64,000 bases of DNA, taken from contig OZ241910.1 in the NCBI GenBank assembly GCA_965203755.1, positions 2,480,001 through 2,544,000 of the forward strand, given 5' to 3'. Made by a program: the position numbers and the translations under genes. The stretch comes from UBA6055 sp965203755. Lineage in GTDB: Bacteria; Chloroflexota; Anaerolineae; Aggregatilineales; Phototrophicaceae. Positions 18,370 through 27,475 of this stretch are shown piece by piece. Positions within the stretch are counted from its first letter, which is position 1. Each line of letters opens with the position of its first letter. A model generated the notes under the pieces. That model searched no databases and was not told where the DNA came from. It saw only the letters and a program-made list of their open reading frames with translations.

Positions 18370-19847
18370 TGCTGGAGCCAATCATTTATGATTTGGGCGC
18401 GCCGGGACGCATCGGCGTGAACCTGCCCGAATGCGATGTCCCCGAAACCGAATTGCCGGCTGAACTGCTGCGCGATGATCTGGCATTGCCGGAAGTCGGC
18501 GAAGTGCAGGCTGTCCGTCATTTTGTCAAATTGAGCCAACTCAATTATTCGATTGACCAAGGCTTTTATCCGCTTGGGTCATGTACCATGAAGTACAATC
18601 CCAAAGTGAATGAAGATGCCGCCCGGCTGCCCGGATTCGCCCAGCTGCACCCGCTGACCGAAGCGGCCGGCGCGCAGGGCGCATTGTATTTGATGTATGA
18701 ACTGCAAAAGTGGCTTGGCGAAATCAGCGGGTTTGATGCCGTCAGTCTGACCCCGGCGGCCGGCGCGCAGGGCGAGTTCGCCGGGATATTGATGATCCGC
18801 AAATATCATCTCGACAATCAAGATGGGCAACGCGACATTATTCTGGTGCCGAACAGCGCTCACGGCACCAATCCGGCGACTGTGACGATGGCGGGAATGC
18901 AAGTGCATGAACTGCCAGCCAATGAGGATGGCAATGTTGATCTGCCGGCGCTGAAAGCCGCCTGCGAAGGTGAATTGCGCGGCCGGATTGCCGGTATGAT
19001 GATGACGGTTCCCAGCACACTGGGTCTTTTTGAAGCGACTATCCTCGATGTCATCGAAACGGTGCATGATGCCGGCGGCCTGATGTACATGGACGGCGCC
19101 AATATGAATGCGCTGATGGCGGTGGTCAAACCGGGCGAGCTTGGCTTTGATGTCATGCACTACAACCTGCACAAGACCTTCTCGACGCCGCATGGCGGGG
19201 GCGGCCCCGGCAGCGGGGCGGTCGGCGTCGGCGAGAAACTCAAAGCCTACCTGCCGGGGCCGATTGTTGACCGGGTTGAAGATGAAGACGAAACCGGCGC
19301 CGCCTTGTATGGCTTTGTCACGCCGCCCAAGAGCATCGGACGGCTGAAAGCCTTTCATGGCAACTTTGGCATGCACCTGCGCGCTTATGCCTATATCCGC
19401 GTCTACGGCGCCAGCGGCCTCGGCGATGTCACCCGTTATGCTGTGCTGAATGCCAATTATCTGCGGACCAGGCTGATGAACAGCTATAAAGTGCCGTATC
19501 CGCGTTATTGCGGGCATGAGTTTGTACTGGAAGGGCATTTTGAGGACGTCGAAGATATTCACGCGCTCGATATTTCCAAACGGCTGATGGACTATGGTTT
19601 TCATCCGCCTACCAACTACTTTCCGCTGATTGTGCCCGAAGCGCTGCTGATTGAACCGACCGAAACCGAAGTCAAGGAAGAGCTTGACGCCTTTGTCGAG
19701 GCGATGGAAAAAATCGCGGCAGAGGCGCGCAGCCAGCCTGACTTGCTCCGCCATGCGCCCCATACCGCCCCGGTGCGCCGTCTGGATGAAGTCCGAGCGG
19801 TCAAGGAACTGATTTTGTGCTGTGCGCCGGCGCGGCCTGGCGGCTAG
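18369..19847 (+). CDS. gcvPB: Glycine dehydrogenase (decarboxylating) subunit 2
   Basis: 492 residues. The PLP lysine is Lys269 in YNLHKTFSTPHGGGGPG, the hallmark motif of P protein; PLGSCTMKYNPK and SLTPAAGAQGEFAG are also present. It is the catalytic half of the split P protein. Its ATG overlaps the last base of gcvPA. It is the last gene of the operon; gcvT is not downstream but encoded on the opposite strand as part of the SHMT-GcvT fusion. Confidence 0.97.
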   Translation: MLEPIIYDLGAPGRIGVNLPECDVPETELPAELLRDDLALPEVGEVQAVRHFVKLSQLNYSIDQGFYPLGSCTMKYNPKVNEDAARLPGFAQLHPLTEAAGAQGALYLMYELQKWLGEISGFDAVSLTPAAGAQGEFAGILMIRKYHLDNQDGQRDIILVPNSAHGTNPATVTMAGMQVHELPANEDGNVDLPALKAACEGELRGRIAGMMMTVPSTLGLFEATILDVIETVHDAGGLMYMDGANMNALMAVVKPGELGFDVMHYNLHKTFSTPHGGGGPGSGAVGVGEKLKAYLPGPIVDRVEDEDETGAALYGFVTPPKSIGRLKAFHGNFGMHLRAYAYIRVYGASGLGDVTRYAVLNANYLRTRLMNSYKVPYPRYCGHEFVLEGHFEDVEDIHALDISKRLMDYGFHPPTNYFPLIVPEALLIEPTETEVKEELDAFVEAMEKIAAEARSQPDLLRHAPHTAPVRRLDEVRAVKELILCCAPARPGG

Positions 19848-19875
19848 ACACATCATTTTGCGAAGTCTCGCCCGG

Positions 19876-21930
19876 TTAGCAGCCTCCCTGTGTGACTGCA
19901 TAGTCGGCGCTAATCCAGCCGGCCTGCCCATGATAATCGACATGGAGCCAGCCGGGTGTTTGCCCCAGAACGGTCAGGGTTATATTAGCGGGCAGGTGAG
20001 CGATGATGTTTCCGACCGGCGCGTCGCGGAAGTTGAGGATATGTGTAGTTGTGGCCAGACAATTTTGCGCCGCCTTGACCGGCGCGCTCAAATAGGCCAG
20101 GCCTGGCGCTGGCCCATAGGTTGTGGTCGTGCCGATGACGGCGCCATGCAGTTCGCTGCCGAAGGTCGTATGCAGAATCTTGTCTTCGTAGTCTGGCCCG
20201 ACCTTGACCGTTATGTTTCCATCATCCCAAACGACCACCAAAGCCCGCCCGTCAGGCGAGACCGCGACCACAGCTTCTCCGTCATGGGCATCAACCTGCG
20301 CCTGCGTGACGGTCAGCAGATGAAAGCCGGCGCCTTGCGAGTCAAGTCCATAGACTTGCAGGACGTCGTCCCCGCCGCGGTCAAAGCGAAAGATGCAGGC
20401 CGCCGCGCCCATCCGCAGCGCCTCGACGCCTGCTGATGAATGGCATCCACGCGGGACGTCCGACTCCGACTCGGAGGGTGAATCGGGCCCGCGATTGGAC
20501 GAGGGTGAATCGCTCCCGCGGCCGGGTGAGTCTTCGTAAAATGGCCGCAGCTTGAAAGGCGGACACTCTCCGGCGCTGTTGTCGGTCACCAGGCTGTTGG
20601 GATCATAGATATTGAGGGGGAGGTTGTTTTCCAAGGTGAGGCAGCCTTCCAAAAAAACCTTTTGCGGATCTCCAAAGTCATACTGGTTTTGTCTGGCGGC
20701 GAGCGCGCCCAGCCCGCCGCTGTTGCCGCGGAAGACCGTATCGCGGAAGGTCACTGTGCCGGTAAGCACACCGTAGAAGGCGCTGCTAAGCGAGGCGCTG
20801 GTGACGCTGTTGTTTTCAAAAAGCGCGTTGTCAAAGGTGACGTTGCCGTCAGTGTTGATGAATGGACGGGTATTGCCGCGGAAGACCGTATTTTCAATGC
20901 GGACGGTGTTGATCAGCCAGATTGTGATGTTTTGTCCACTGATGATCGCGTCGCGGACGGTTAGGTTGGCGGCGCTGTGGAACCGGTAATTGCCGCCGAT
21001 GGCATGTCCGCCGCCGTTAATGGTCACTGTCATCCCTTTCGGGATGAAGATATGGCCGGTCAGGGCGCAGTCGGCTCTTAGATTATAGACAGCTGACCGC
21101 TCCAAAACTCCCTCGGTCGGGAAGCCACAGGCGGCGGCTCTTGGCGCGCTGTACTGTCTGGCAGCCGAGCCGCCATTGCCGATAGCGCCGCTGCAAGGGC
21201 CGCTGCTGCTGTCGGTGACGGCGCCAGAAAAGACTTGCGGGAACACCCGCTCACTGCTGAAACAGCCCGTAAGCCGCACGTTGGCGGTGCCAGTAAATAG
21301 GGCCCCAGAACCGGCGTGGATGGCAGCGTTGCCGCCGATCATATTGCGGAGCATCAGATTGTTGATGGTGATATCGACGCCGCCCAGCGCAAACACCGCA
21401 GACGGCTGATGCAGGCGATGATAATAGCTGCCAGTGCCGTTCTCGATAAGTATGTTGGTGAAGCTGTGCGAGCCGCTGTTGTTGGTTATGGCGATGGCCG
21501 AGTATGCGCTGTTGCGAAAAGTCACGTTGTTGAGCGTGGATGGACCATCAGTATTCAGCGCCCCGAGTCCATAAATTCCGCCGCCGTCTATCGTCGCGTT
21601 TCTTATGATGATCCGCGAGTTGAAGCGCATGGTGATAACGTACGTGCGATTGGTCAGCGCGCTGGCGTCGATGGTGTGTCCGTTGCCCTCAATCGTCACA
21701 GTAATGGAATACATCGTTCCGATTCGCAAAAAGTCGGTCTGCGTGCAGTTGGCTGTGAGCGTATAGGTCACCGACTGATAGATTTCCCCTTGGGCGGGCA
21801 AGCCACAGGCCGCCAATGGAGGGTTCGGCCGTGCCGTCGCCGTCGGCTGCGGCGTTGCCGTCGACTGCGCCAGTCCAGAAGTGGCTGCAAAGAACAGCAG
21901 CGCAAGCATCCAGCCCTTATGGCGCAGCAT
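19876..21930 (-). CDS. Secreted beta-helix surface protein with C-terminal SH3-like domain; phase-variable candidate
   Basis: 684 residues from ATG 21930, starting with signal peptide MLRHKGWMLALLFFAATSGLAQ and a TATPQPTATARP linker. Two copies of a module follow, CGLPAQGEIYQS...YTLTANC...TIEGNGHTI (about 35-90) and CGFPTEGVLERS...YNLRADC...TINGGGHAI (about 270-320). Each opens a run of short repeated strands (e.g. NTDGPSTLNNVTFRNS) expected to fold as a right-handed parallel beta-helix. The end has an SH3b-like domain (LNFRDAPVGNIIAHLP ... GWLHVDY) with terminal Cys. Function: probably cell-surface adhesion or binding; no enzyme motif seen. The frame stays open upstream through a 13-C tract to ATG 21981, so a longer form of 701 residues is possible. 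It is the paralogue of the gene at 55459-56667. Confidence 0.8.
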   Translation of the reverse strand: MLRHKGWMLALLFFAATSGLAQSTATPQPTATARPNPPLAACGLPAQGEIYQSVTYTLTANCTQTDFLRIGTMYSITVTIEGNGHTIDASALTNRTYVITMRFNSRIIIRNATIDGGGIYGLGALNTDGPSTLNNVTFRNSAYSAIAITNNSGSHSFTNILIENGTGSYYHRLHQPSAVFALGGVDITINNLMLRNMIGGNAAIHAGSGALFTGTANVRLTGCFSSERVFPQVFSGAVTDSSSGPCSGAIGNGGSAARQYSAPRAAACGFPTEGVLERSAVYNLRADCALTGHIFIPKGMTVTINGGGHAIGGNYRFHSAANLTVRDAIISGQNITIWLINTVRIENTVFRGNTRPFINTDGNVTFDNALFENNSVTSASLSSAFYGVLTGTVTFRDTVFRGNSGGLGALAARQNQYDFGDPQKVFLEGCLTLENNLPLNIYDPNSLVTDNSAGECPPFKLRPFYEDSPGRGSDSPSSNRGPDSPSESESDVPRGCHSSAGVEALRMGAAACIFRFDRGGDDVLQVYGLDSQGAGFHLLTVTQAQVDAHDGEAVVAVSPDGRALVVVWDDGNITVKVGPDYEDKILHTTFGSELHGAVIGTTTTYGPAPGLAYLSAPVKAAQNCLATTTHILNFRDAPVGNIIAHLPANITLTVLGQTPGWLHVDYHGQAGWISADYAVTQGGC

Positions 21931-21965
21931 TTTCTGACCCCATCTTTGTAATGCAAAGTATATGC

Positions 21966-21978
21966 GGGGGGGGGGGGG
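21966..21978 (-). repeat. Poly-C tract of 13 (poly-G on + strand)
   Basis: On the coding strand 13 C residues directly follow an ATG at 21981 and precede the signal-peptide ATG at 21930 by 35 nt. At length 13 the two ATGs are in the same frame (M-P-P-P-P-R-I-Y-F...). Length 12 or 14 breaks this frame. AAGGA lies 12 nt before ATG 21981. A TATACT at 21962-21957 sits directly after the tract, so the tract could alternatively be a promoter spacer. Confidence 0.85.
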
Positions 21979-22052
21979 CATTGTTTCAGCATGTCCTTGT
22001 TTTTTTATCGCTCTGGTTTCGCGCATCCTCAAAATGTACCGTTTCCTTCCGA

Positions 22053-25000
22053 CTATCGCCGCTCGGGGAAGCGGGATATGATGGTGATTGGCTCGGGTAT
22101 GGTAACCCGTTGGCCGATGGACAAATTGCCAAGTTCTTTGGCTTTGGCGCGCGCCGACCCGGCAAAGACGGCCAGTTTTGTCCCCGGTTTGCGAGTCTCT
22201 TTCTGCATTAAAGCCTGCCCGGTTTGGCCGCCGTCCGAATCGATGCTGCAACTGGTGACGATGCCGACGACTTTGCCGCGCGGGTTGACAATCGGGTCGC
22301 CTTGATGCGCTGGCCGCGCCCTTTTGCTGTCCATGCGGAAGCGGCTGATCTGCACATTGCGCTTGGCCTCATGTTCAATAAAAGCGCGTTTGCCAACGAA
22401 GAAAGGCTTGTAAAGTTTGACATAAGCGCCAAAGCCGGCGTCGGCTGGATTCATCTGCAAATCCCCCGCAAGCTCAAAGCCATAGAGCGGTAATCCGGCT
22501 TCGGTCCGCAAGCTGTCGCGCGATGCCAAGCCACAGGGTGTGACTCCCATATCCACAAAGGCGCGGAAAAGCTCGGCCGCCTGATGCGGATGTACAAATA
22601 GCTCATAGGCGACTCGCTCGCCGGTGTAGCCGGTGCGCGATGCAATCAGATCGAATCCTCCCAGATTCACCCGGGCGACCTGCGCCCATTTCAATCCCTT
22701 CACCGCGGCTTTGTCGGCGGCGCTGCCCGCGAGCTGCAATAGATAATCCCGGCTGGCGGGGCCCTGAAGCGCAATATCCACCCGCCGTTCATCGCCCCAT
22801 TGCCGCGTCCGCAAATCTCGCAGTTCAAAACGGTCTGCTCCTTCAATCCGACGGGCAGGATCGCGGCTGTCAATCATCACCTTGCCTGCCATGACCGCAT
22901 TCAGCCATTGCCAGTTTTTATGGTTGTTGGCGGCGTTCACCACGACCAGAAAATGATGCTGCGCCAGACGATAAATCATCAAATCGTCCAATGGAATGCC
23001 GTCCACATCAAGCAAAAAAGTATAATGCGAACCACCGACCGGCAGCCGTTTGACATCGTTGGTTGTGACCGCGTCGAGGAATTGCGCCGCGCCATGCCCT
23101 TGAACATCAAAGACGCCCATGTGCGCCACATCAAAGATGCCGGCATCCTGACGAACCGCCAGATGCTCTTCGCTGACGGATTGATACCACAAGGGCATAT
23201 CATAGCCGGCAAAGGGCGCCATCTTTGCGCCCAGTTCCTTGTGCAAACTGTGCAGCGCGGTCGCTTGCAGCATATCCACGATGGCCGCATCAGGCGCGAA
23301 TTTTGGCAAATCGTCCGCCGGCTGTGGCAGATAATTGGCTCCGTTCATGCCGATGCAATAGGCTTTTTGTGCATAGCCGGCTGTGCCTGCCAGCGACAGC
23401 GCCTCACCCGGACCCATCACCTGCACTGTGACCGGTCCGGGGGCTTTGGCGTGAATATCCTGCCCATCAAACAAGGCAAAGCCATCGCTCAAACTACGCA
23501 GCCAGGCTGCCGCCCGCGCCGCTTTCCCGGCTATATCCAGCCGATATTCGGTCGCTGACAGCCGTTTAACTTTCCCGCTTGCCATGACCGCGCCATCTTT
23601 TTCCAGAACATGGGCTGGCTGGCTTTCGCCGTTTTTCAGCGCGGCGGCGTCGCTGGTCAAAGCGACTTGCAAAAAATCGCCGGCAGCCGCGCCCCGCAGA
23701 CTGATGGCATAACACTGCTGTTCGTCTTCGCCGTCCAGATAATAGAAATGTGGATAATCATCAACTTCGGCCGCGGTATCGATGCCGGCGCCGGCTGCCA
23801 AATCGCGCACTCGAATTTTAGCCGCTTGCAGCGCATCAAAATCGACCTTGGCGCGCGGCAGCGGTCGAATCCGGCCGGTCAGGCTGAAAGGAACGCAGGC
23901 TTGCAGGACGTCGGCGATAATGTCTCCCAAAACATCCATGTCTGCCGCTTTGAATCCGCGCTGGGTCACCCAGGGCGTTCCCAGACGAATGCCGCTGGGT
24001 CGCAAGGCGGAGACATCGCCGGGGATGGTCTGGCGGTTGACCACAATGCCGGCCAAATCCAGGATGCGCGCCGCCATGTCACCGCTTAGGCGCGTCCCGT
24101 CGGGGCCCGCCACCGATTTGCAGTCCATCACCATCAAATGCGTATCGGTGCCGCCATGTGGCAGATGCAAGCCGCGTGAAGCCAGTTTCTTTGCCAGGCT
24201 TTTGGCGTTCGCAGCCGTCTGCCGCTGCAACTGTCGGAACTGTTCCGAGGCCGCCAATCGCAAAGCCACAGCCAGCCCGGCTATCGTATTCATGTGCGGG
24301 CCGCCCTGCTCGCCGGGGAAGACGCCGCGGTCTATTTTTGCCGACAGATCCTTGCGATGCGTGATGATGACGGCCGCTCTTGGCCCATTGAGTGTCTTGT
24401 GGGTGGTAAAAGTGACGGCATCGGCAATGCCGACCGGATTCGGATAGACGCCGGCGGCAATCAAGCCGGCGACATGGGCCACATCCGCCAGCAGATAGGC
24501 GCCAACGGCATCGGCGATTTTTCGGTATGCCCGCCAGTCGGGCGCGAAGGGATAGCTGCTGTATCCACCGATAATCATGCGCGGTTTATGTTCCAGCGCC
24601 AAGTCCATCATCTGCTGATAATCGAGCTTTTCTGTTTTGGGATGGACGGTATAGCCGACGATATTGAAGAACTTGCCGCTGCGGTTGGCTGGACTGCCAT
24701 GTGTGAGATGACCGCCCATAATCAAGTCCATGCCCATCACGGTATCGCCGACATCCAGCAGCGCAGTGTAGACGGCGCTGTTCGCCGGCGCCCCGGACAA
24801 TGGCTGGACATTCACATACAACTCCTCTGCTGTCAGCCCATTGCCAGCGAATAGTTCGGCAGCCCGCCGCCGCGCCAGCGATTCGACAATGTTGGCATAT
24901 TCGGTACCCTTGTAATAGCGCTTGTCGGCATAGCGGCGAAACTCCGCCAGCCGTTGACTGTAATCAATGATTTCCGGCTGCGTCATCGTGCGCGTGCCGT

Positions 25001-25190
25001 CGGACGGGTAGCCTTCGGCATAGATGTTGTGGAAAGCCGAACTCAAGGCATGGCGGACTGCATAGGGAACTGTGCTTTCTGATGGAATCATGATCAGTTT
25101 TTGCTGCTGCCGCGCGGTTTCGTGACGGATTAGTTCGGCGACATCGGGATCTAGCTCGTCGATGCCGCCGCGAAACAGAAAATCGCTCAT
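22053..25190 (-). CDS. Fusion of serine hydroxymethyltransferase and aminomethyltransferase (GlyA-GcvT) with a degenerate GcvT-like middle segment
   Basis: 1045 residues from ATG 25190 with GAGG 7 bp upstream. Residues 1-435 are a full SHMT: SEST..P at the N-terminus, LSGAPAN near 131, and PLP Lys265 in FTTHKTLNGPR. Residues 643-1045 are a full GcvT: PFAGYDMPLWYQ, EHLAVRQDAGIFDVAHMG, CGLASRDSLRTEAGLPLYG near 930. The middle (about 470-630) holds a segment that aligns with the GcvT folate region (FLQVALTSD ... L..G ... DG ... RLSATEY ... WL) and may be a decayed GcvT copy. SHMT makes serine from glycine and methylene-THF, and GcvT makes methylene-THF, so the fusion could couple two glycines to one serine. 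It lies opposite the riboswitch-controlled gcv operon. Confidence 0.93.
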   Translation of the reverse strand: MSDFLFRGGIDELDPDVAELIRHETARQQQKLIMIPSESTVPYAVRHALSSAFHNIYAEGYPSDGTRTMTQPEIIDYSQRLAEFRRYADKRYYKGTEYANIVESLARRRAAELFAGNGLTAEELYVNVQPLSGAPANSAVYTALLDVGDTVMGMDLIMGGHLTHGSPANRSGKFFNIVGYTVHPKTEKLDYQQMMDLALEHKPRMIIGGYSSYPFAPDWRAYRKIADAVGAYLLADVAHVAGLIAAGVYPNPVGIADAVTFTTHKTLNGPRAAVIITHRKDLSAKIDRGVFPGEQGGPHMNTIAGLAVALRLAASEQFRQLQRQTAANAKSLAKKLASRGLHLPHGGTDTHLMVMDCKSVAGPDGTRLSGDMAARILDLAGIVVNRQTIPGDVSALRPSGIRLGTPWVTQRGFKAADMDVLGDIIADVLQACVPFSLTGRIRPLPRAKVDFDALQAAKIRVRDLAAGAGIDTAAEVDDYPHFYYLDGEDEQQCYAISLRGAAAGDFLQVALTSDAAALKNGESQPAHVLEKDGAVMASGKVKRLSATEYRLDIAGKAARAAAWLRSLSDGFALFDGQDIHAKAPGPVTVQVMGPGEALSLAGTAGYAQKAYCIGMNGANYLPQPADDLPKFAPDAAIVDMLQATALHSLHKELGAKMAPFAGYDMPLWYQSVSEEHLAVRQDAGIFDVAHMGVFDVQGHGAAQFLDAVTTNDVKRLPVGGSHYTFLLDVDGIPLDDLMIYRLAQHHFLVVVNAANNHKNWQWLNAVMAGKVMIDSRDPARRIEGADRFELRDLRTRQWGDERRVDIALQGPASRDYLLQLAGSAADKAAVKGLKWAQVARVNLGGFDLIASRTGYTGERVAYELFVHPHQAAELFRAFVDMGVTPCGLASRDSLRTEAGLPLYGFELAGDLQMNPADAGFGAYVKLYKPFFVGKRAFIEHEAKRNVQISRFRMDSKRARPAHQGDPIVNPRGKVVGIVTSCSIDSDGGQTGQALMQKETRKPGTKLAVFAGSARAKAKELGNLSIGQRVTIPEPITIISRFPERR

Positions 25191-25257
25191 GGATCATCCT
25201 CATTTTTGTTTTCTGCATTCTATCGCGCCCCGACAGCCAATTCCATGCAGAATCGCT

Positions 25258-25286
25258 TTGACATTTTGCCCCCCTGCCTTTATAAT
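25258..25286 (+). promoter_or_regulatory. Perfect consensus sigma-70 promoter
   Basis: TTGACA (25258-25263), 17 nt, TATAAT (25281-25286), with start expected near 25293 and a 73-nt leader to the EF-G-like gene. It is the best promoter match in the window. Confidence 0.88.
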
Positions 25287-25365
25287 CCATAATCGGCGCG
25301 GCGCAGTTTCCATGCCGCCTTCCGTCGAAATTTTGGAAACTCGCTATTTTGGAGGCGACCCTATT

Positions 25366-27429
25366 ATGCAGGAATACAAGTCGGAAAATATCAGAAACGT
25401 CGCTTTAGTCGGGCATCAAGGCTGTGGCAAAACCTCACTGGTCGAAGCCATGCTCTTTAGCGCCGGCGCGACCACGCGCCTTGGCAGCATATCCGAAAAA
25501 AACATGGTCTCGGATTGGGATGAGGAGGAAAAAGCGCGCGGCCTGTCGCTTTCCACGTCCTTGGTGCCGGTTGAGTTTAACAGCATCAAAATCAACGTGC
25601 TGGATACCCCCGGCTTTACCGATTTCCAAGGCGAACTCAAGAATGCGATTCGGGCTGCTGATGCGGTGATGGTCCTTGTGGATGCGGTCGCCGGCGTCGA
25701 AGTCGGCACCGAATTGGCATGGGAATATGCGCGGGCATGCCAGCAGCCGATTATTGCCGTGGTGAACAAGATGGATCGTGAAAACGCTAATTTCGATGAA
25801 GCGCTGGACCAACTCCGCAGGCAATTTGGCGATTACAAATTTGTGCCGATTATGCTGCCCGTCGGTCAGGAATCGGATTTCAGAGGCGTGGCGAATGCGC
25901 TCACGCAAAAAGCCTATTATGATGCCGGCGGCGAACGGTCTGATCTGCCAGCCGAGTATGTGGATGCGCTGGAAGAAGCCCATTTGGAACTGATGGAAGC
26001 CGCCGCCGAAGCCGATGACGACCTGCTCGAAAAATACTTTGAAGAGGAAACCCTGTCGCTTGATGAAATCCGTGACGGGATGCGCCAGGCGTCGCGGTCG
26101 CAGTCGCTCAAGACCGTGCCGGTTTTCGCCACCTCGGCGACCGCCAATATCGGCGCGATTCCATTGCTGGAAGCGCTGATCGCGTATGTATCGCCGCCGA
26201 CTGAAGTCCGCGTCAGTATCCGGCGCGGGGACGAAACCGATGTTCTCGATGCCCCCCATACAGACAGCGCCCCGCTGGCAGCTTATGTGTTCAAAACGCT
26301 CAATGACAAATTTGTCGGGACATTGAATTACTTCCGCATTTTCTCCGGCGCGATCTCCAGCGACAGCCGTAATATCAATGTCAACAGCGATACGGAAGAG
26401 CGCTTTAACTCGCTTTTTGTCATGCGCGGCAAAGAGCAGCTGCCCATCGGGAAACTGCACGCGGGTGACATTGGCGTGGTTGCCAAGCTGACAAACACCA
26501 AAACCGGGGACACCTTTGCTGATTCCGACAGCGATATTCAAATCACGCCGCCGGATTTTCCGGCGCCGCTTTATATGGTCGCGGTCTCTCCCAGAACCCA
26601 GGCCGACAGCGCCAAGATGGGGCCGACGCTAAGCAATCTTTGCGATGCCGACCCGACGCTGCGCTGGCGCCAAGACCGAGATACGCGCCAAACCCTGCTG
26701 GAGGGCATGGGGCAGATTCATCTTGAAGTCATGCTCAAACGCGCCGAAGCATTGGGTGTTTATGTCAATACCGAAATGCCAAAAGTGCCGTACCGCGAAA
26801 CGATTACCAACCATGCCGAATCAAGCTATACGCACAAAAAGCAAACCGGCGGCGCCGGTCAGTATGGCCGCGTCGACTTGAAAGTCGAGCCTTCTGGCGA
26901 GGATTTTGAATTTGAATCGACGGTGTTTGGCGGCGCGATTTCACAGCAGTTTGTGGCATCAACCGAAAAAGGGATTCGTGCGGTGCTTGCCGATGGTGTC
27001 ATTGCCGGCTATCCGGTCGAGCGGATCAAGGTCAACGTATTTGATGGCAAGGAGCATCCGGTCGATTCCAAAGACATCGCCTTCCAGATTGCCGGCCGCG
27101 AAGCCTTCCGCGAAGCCTTCCGCAAAGCCAGCCCGGTCTTGCTGGAGCCGATCATGGATGTCAAAATCATCGTGCCAGAGGCGATGATGGGCGACATTAT
27201 GAGTGACCTCAACACCCGCCGCGGTAGGGTGCAGGGCATGGACGCGGTTGGCTTCAAGAGCGCCGTCACAGCCGAGGTGCCCTTGGCGGAAATGCTGCGT
27301 TATGGCAATGATTTGCGCTCCATGACGGGTGGCCGCGGCATCTATACGATGGAGTTTAATCGTTATGACCGCGTGCCCGCTTACGTTCAGGAAGAAATTA
27401 TCGCCGAAACAGCCCTAGCGGCCAAGTAG
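25366..27429 (+). CDS. Elongation factor G-like translational GTPase
   Basis: 687 residues from ATG 25366 with GGAGG 10 bp upstream. G1 is GHQGCGKT (15-22), where canonical EF-G has an AHIDAGKT-like motif. G2 reads RGLSLST instead of RGITI, G3 is DTPGF and G4 NKMD. Domains II-V are present, with the QTGGAGQYGRV and TGGRGIYTMEF signatures of EF-G domains IV/V. It may be the divergent paralogue (EF-G2/FusA2-like) rather than the main elongation factor, which is normally encoded beside rpsL/rpsG; neither is nearby. A perfect promoter suggests strong expression. Confidence 0.85.
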   Translation: MQEYKSENIRNVALVGHQGCGKTSLVEAMLFSAGATTRLGSISEKNMVSDWDEEEKARGLSLSTSLVPVEFNSIKINVLDTPGFTDFQGELKNAIRAADAVMVLVDAVAGVEVGTELAWEYARACQQPIIAVVNKMDRENANFDEALDQLRRQFGDYKFVPIMLPVGQESDFRGVANALTQKAYYDAGGERSDLPAEYVDALEEAHLELMEAAAEADDDLLEKYFEEETLSLDEIRDGMRQASRSQSLKTVPVFATSATANIGAIPLLEALIAYVSPPTEVRVSIRRGDETDVLDAPHTDSAPLAAYVFKTLNDKFVGTLNYFRIFSGAISSDSRNINVNSDTEERFNSLFVMRGKEQLPIGKLHAGDIGVVAKLTNTKTGDTFADSDSDIQITPPDFPAPLYMVAVSPRTQADSAKMGPTLSNLCDADPTLRWRQDRDTRQTLLEGMGQIHLEVMLKRAEALGVYVNTEMPKVPYRETITNHAESSYTHKKQTGGAGQYGRVDLKVEPSGEDFEFESTVFGGAISQQFVASTEKGIRAVLADGVIAGYPVERIKVNVFDGKEHPVDSKDIAFQIAGREAFREAFRKASPVLLEPIMDVKIIVPEAMMGDIMSDLNTRRGRVQGMDAVGFKSAVTAEVPLAEMLRYGNDLRSMTGGRGIYTMEFNRYDRVPAYVQEEIIAETALAAK

Positions 27430-27475
27430 ACAAGTCCATGAAACGGGCGGGGCAAGCCACTTCCTCGCCCCTGGG

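Noticed and set aside
18579..19943. Long minus-strand open frame of 454 codons opposite gcvPB
   Set aside because: Shadow of a well-supported gene; composition follows codon-position GC bias and no family motif is present. The same applies to 25435-26541, 30607-31722, 7920-8723 and 16930-17715.
21966..21978. Assembly error as sole explanation of the poly-C tract
   Set aside because: Length may be imprecise, but two tracts both placed upstream of related genes argue against chance; kept as a finding with read-level check required.
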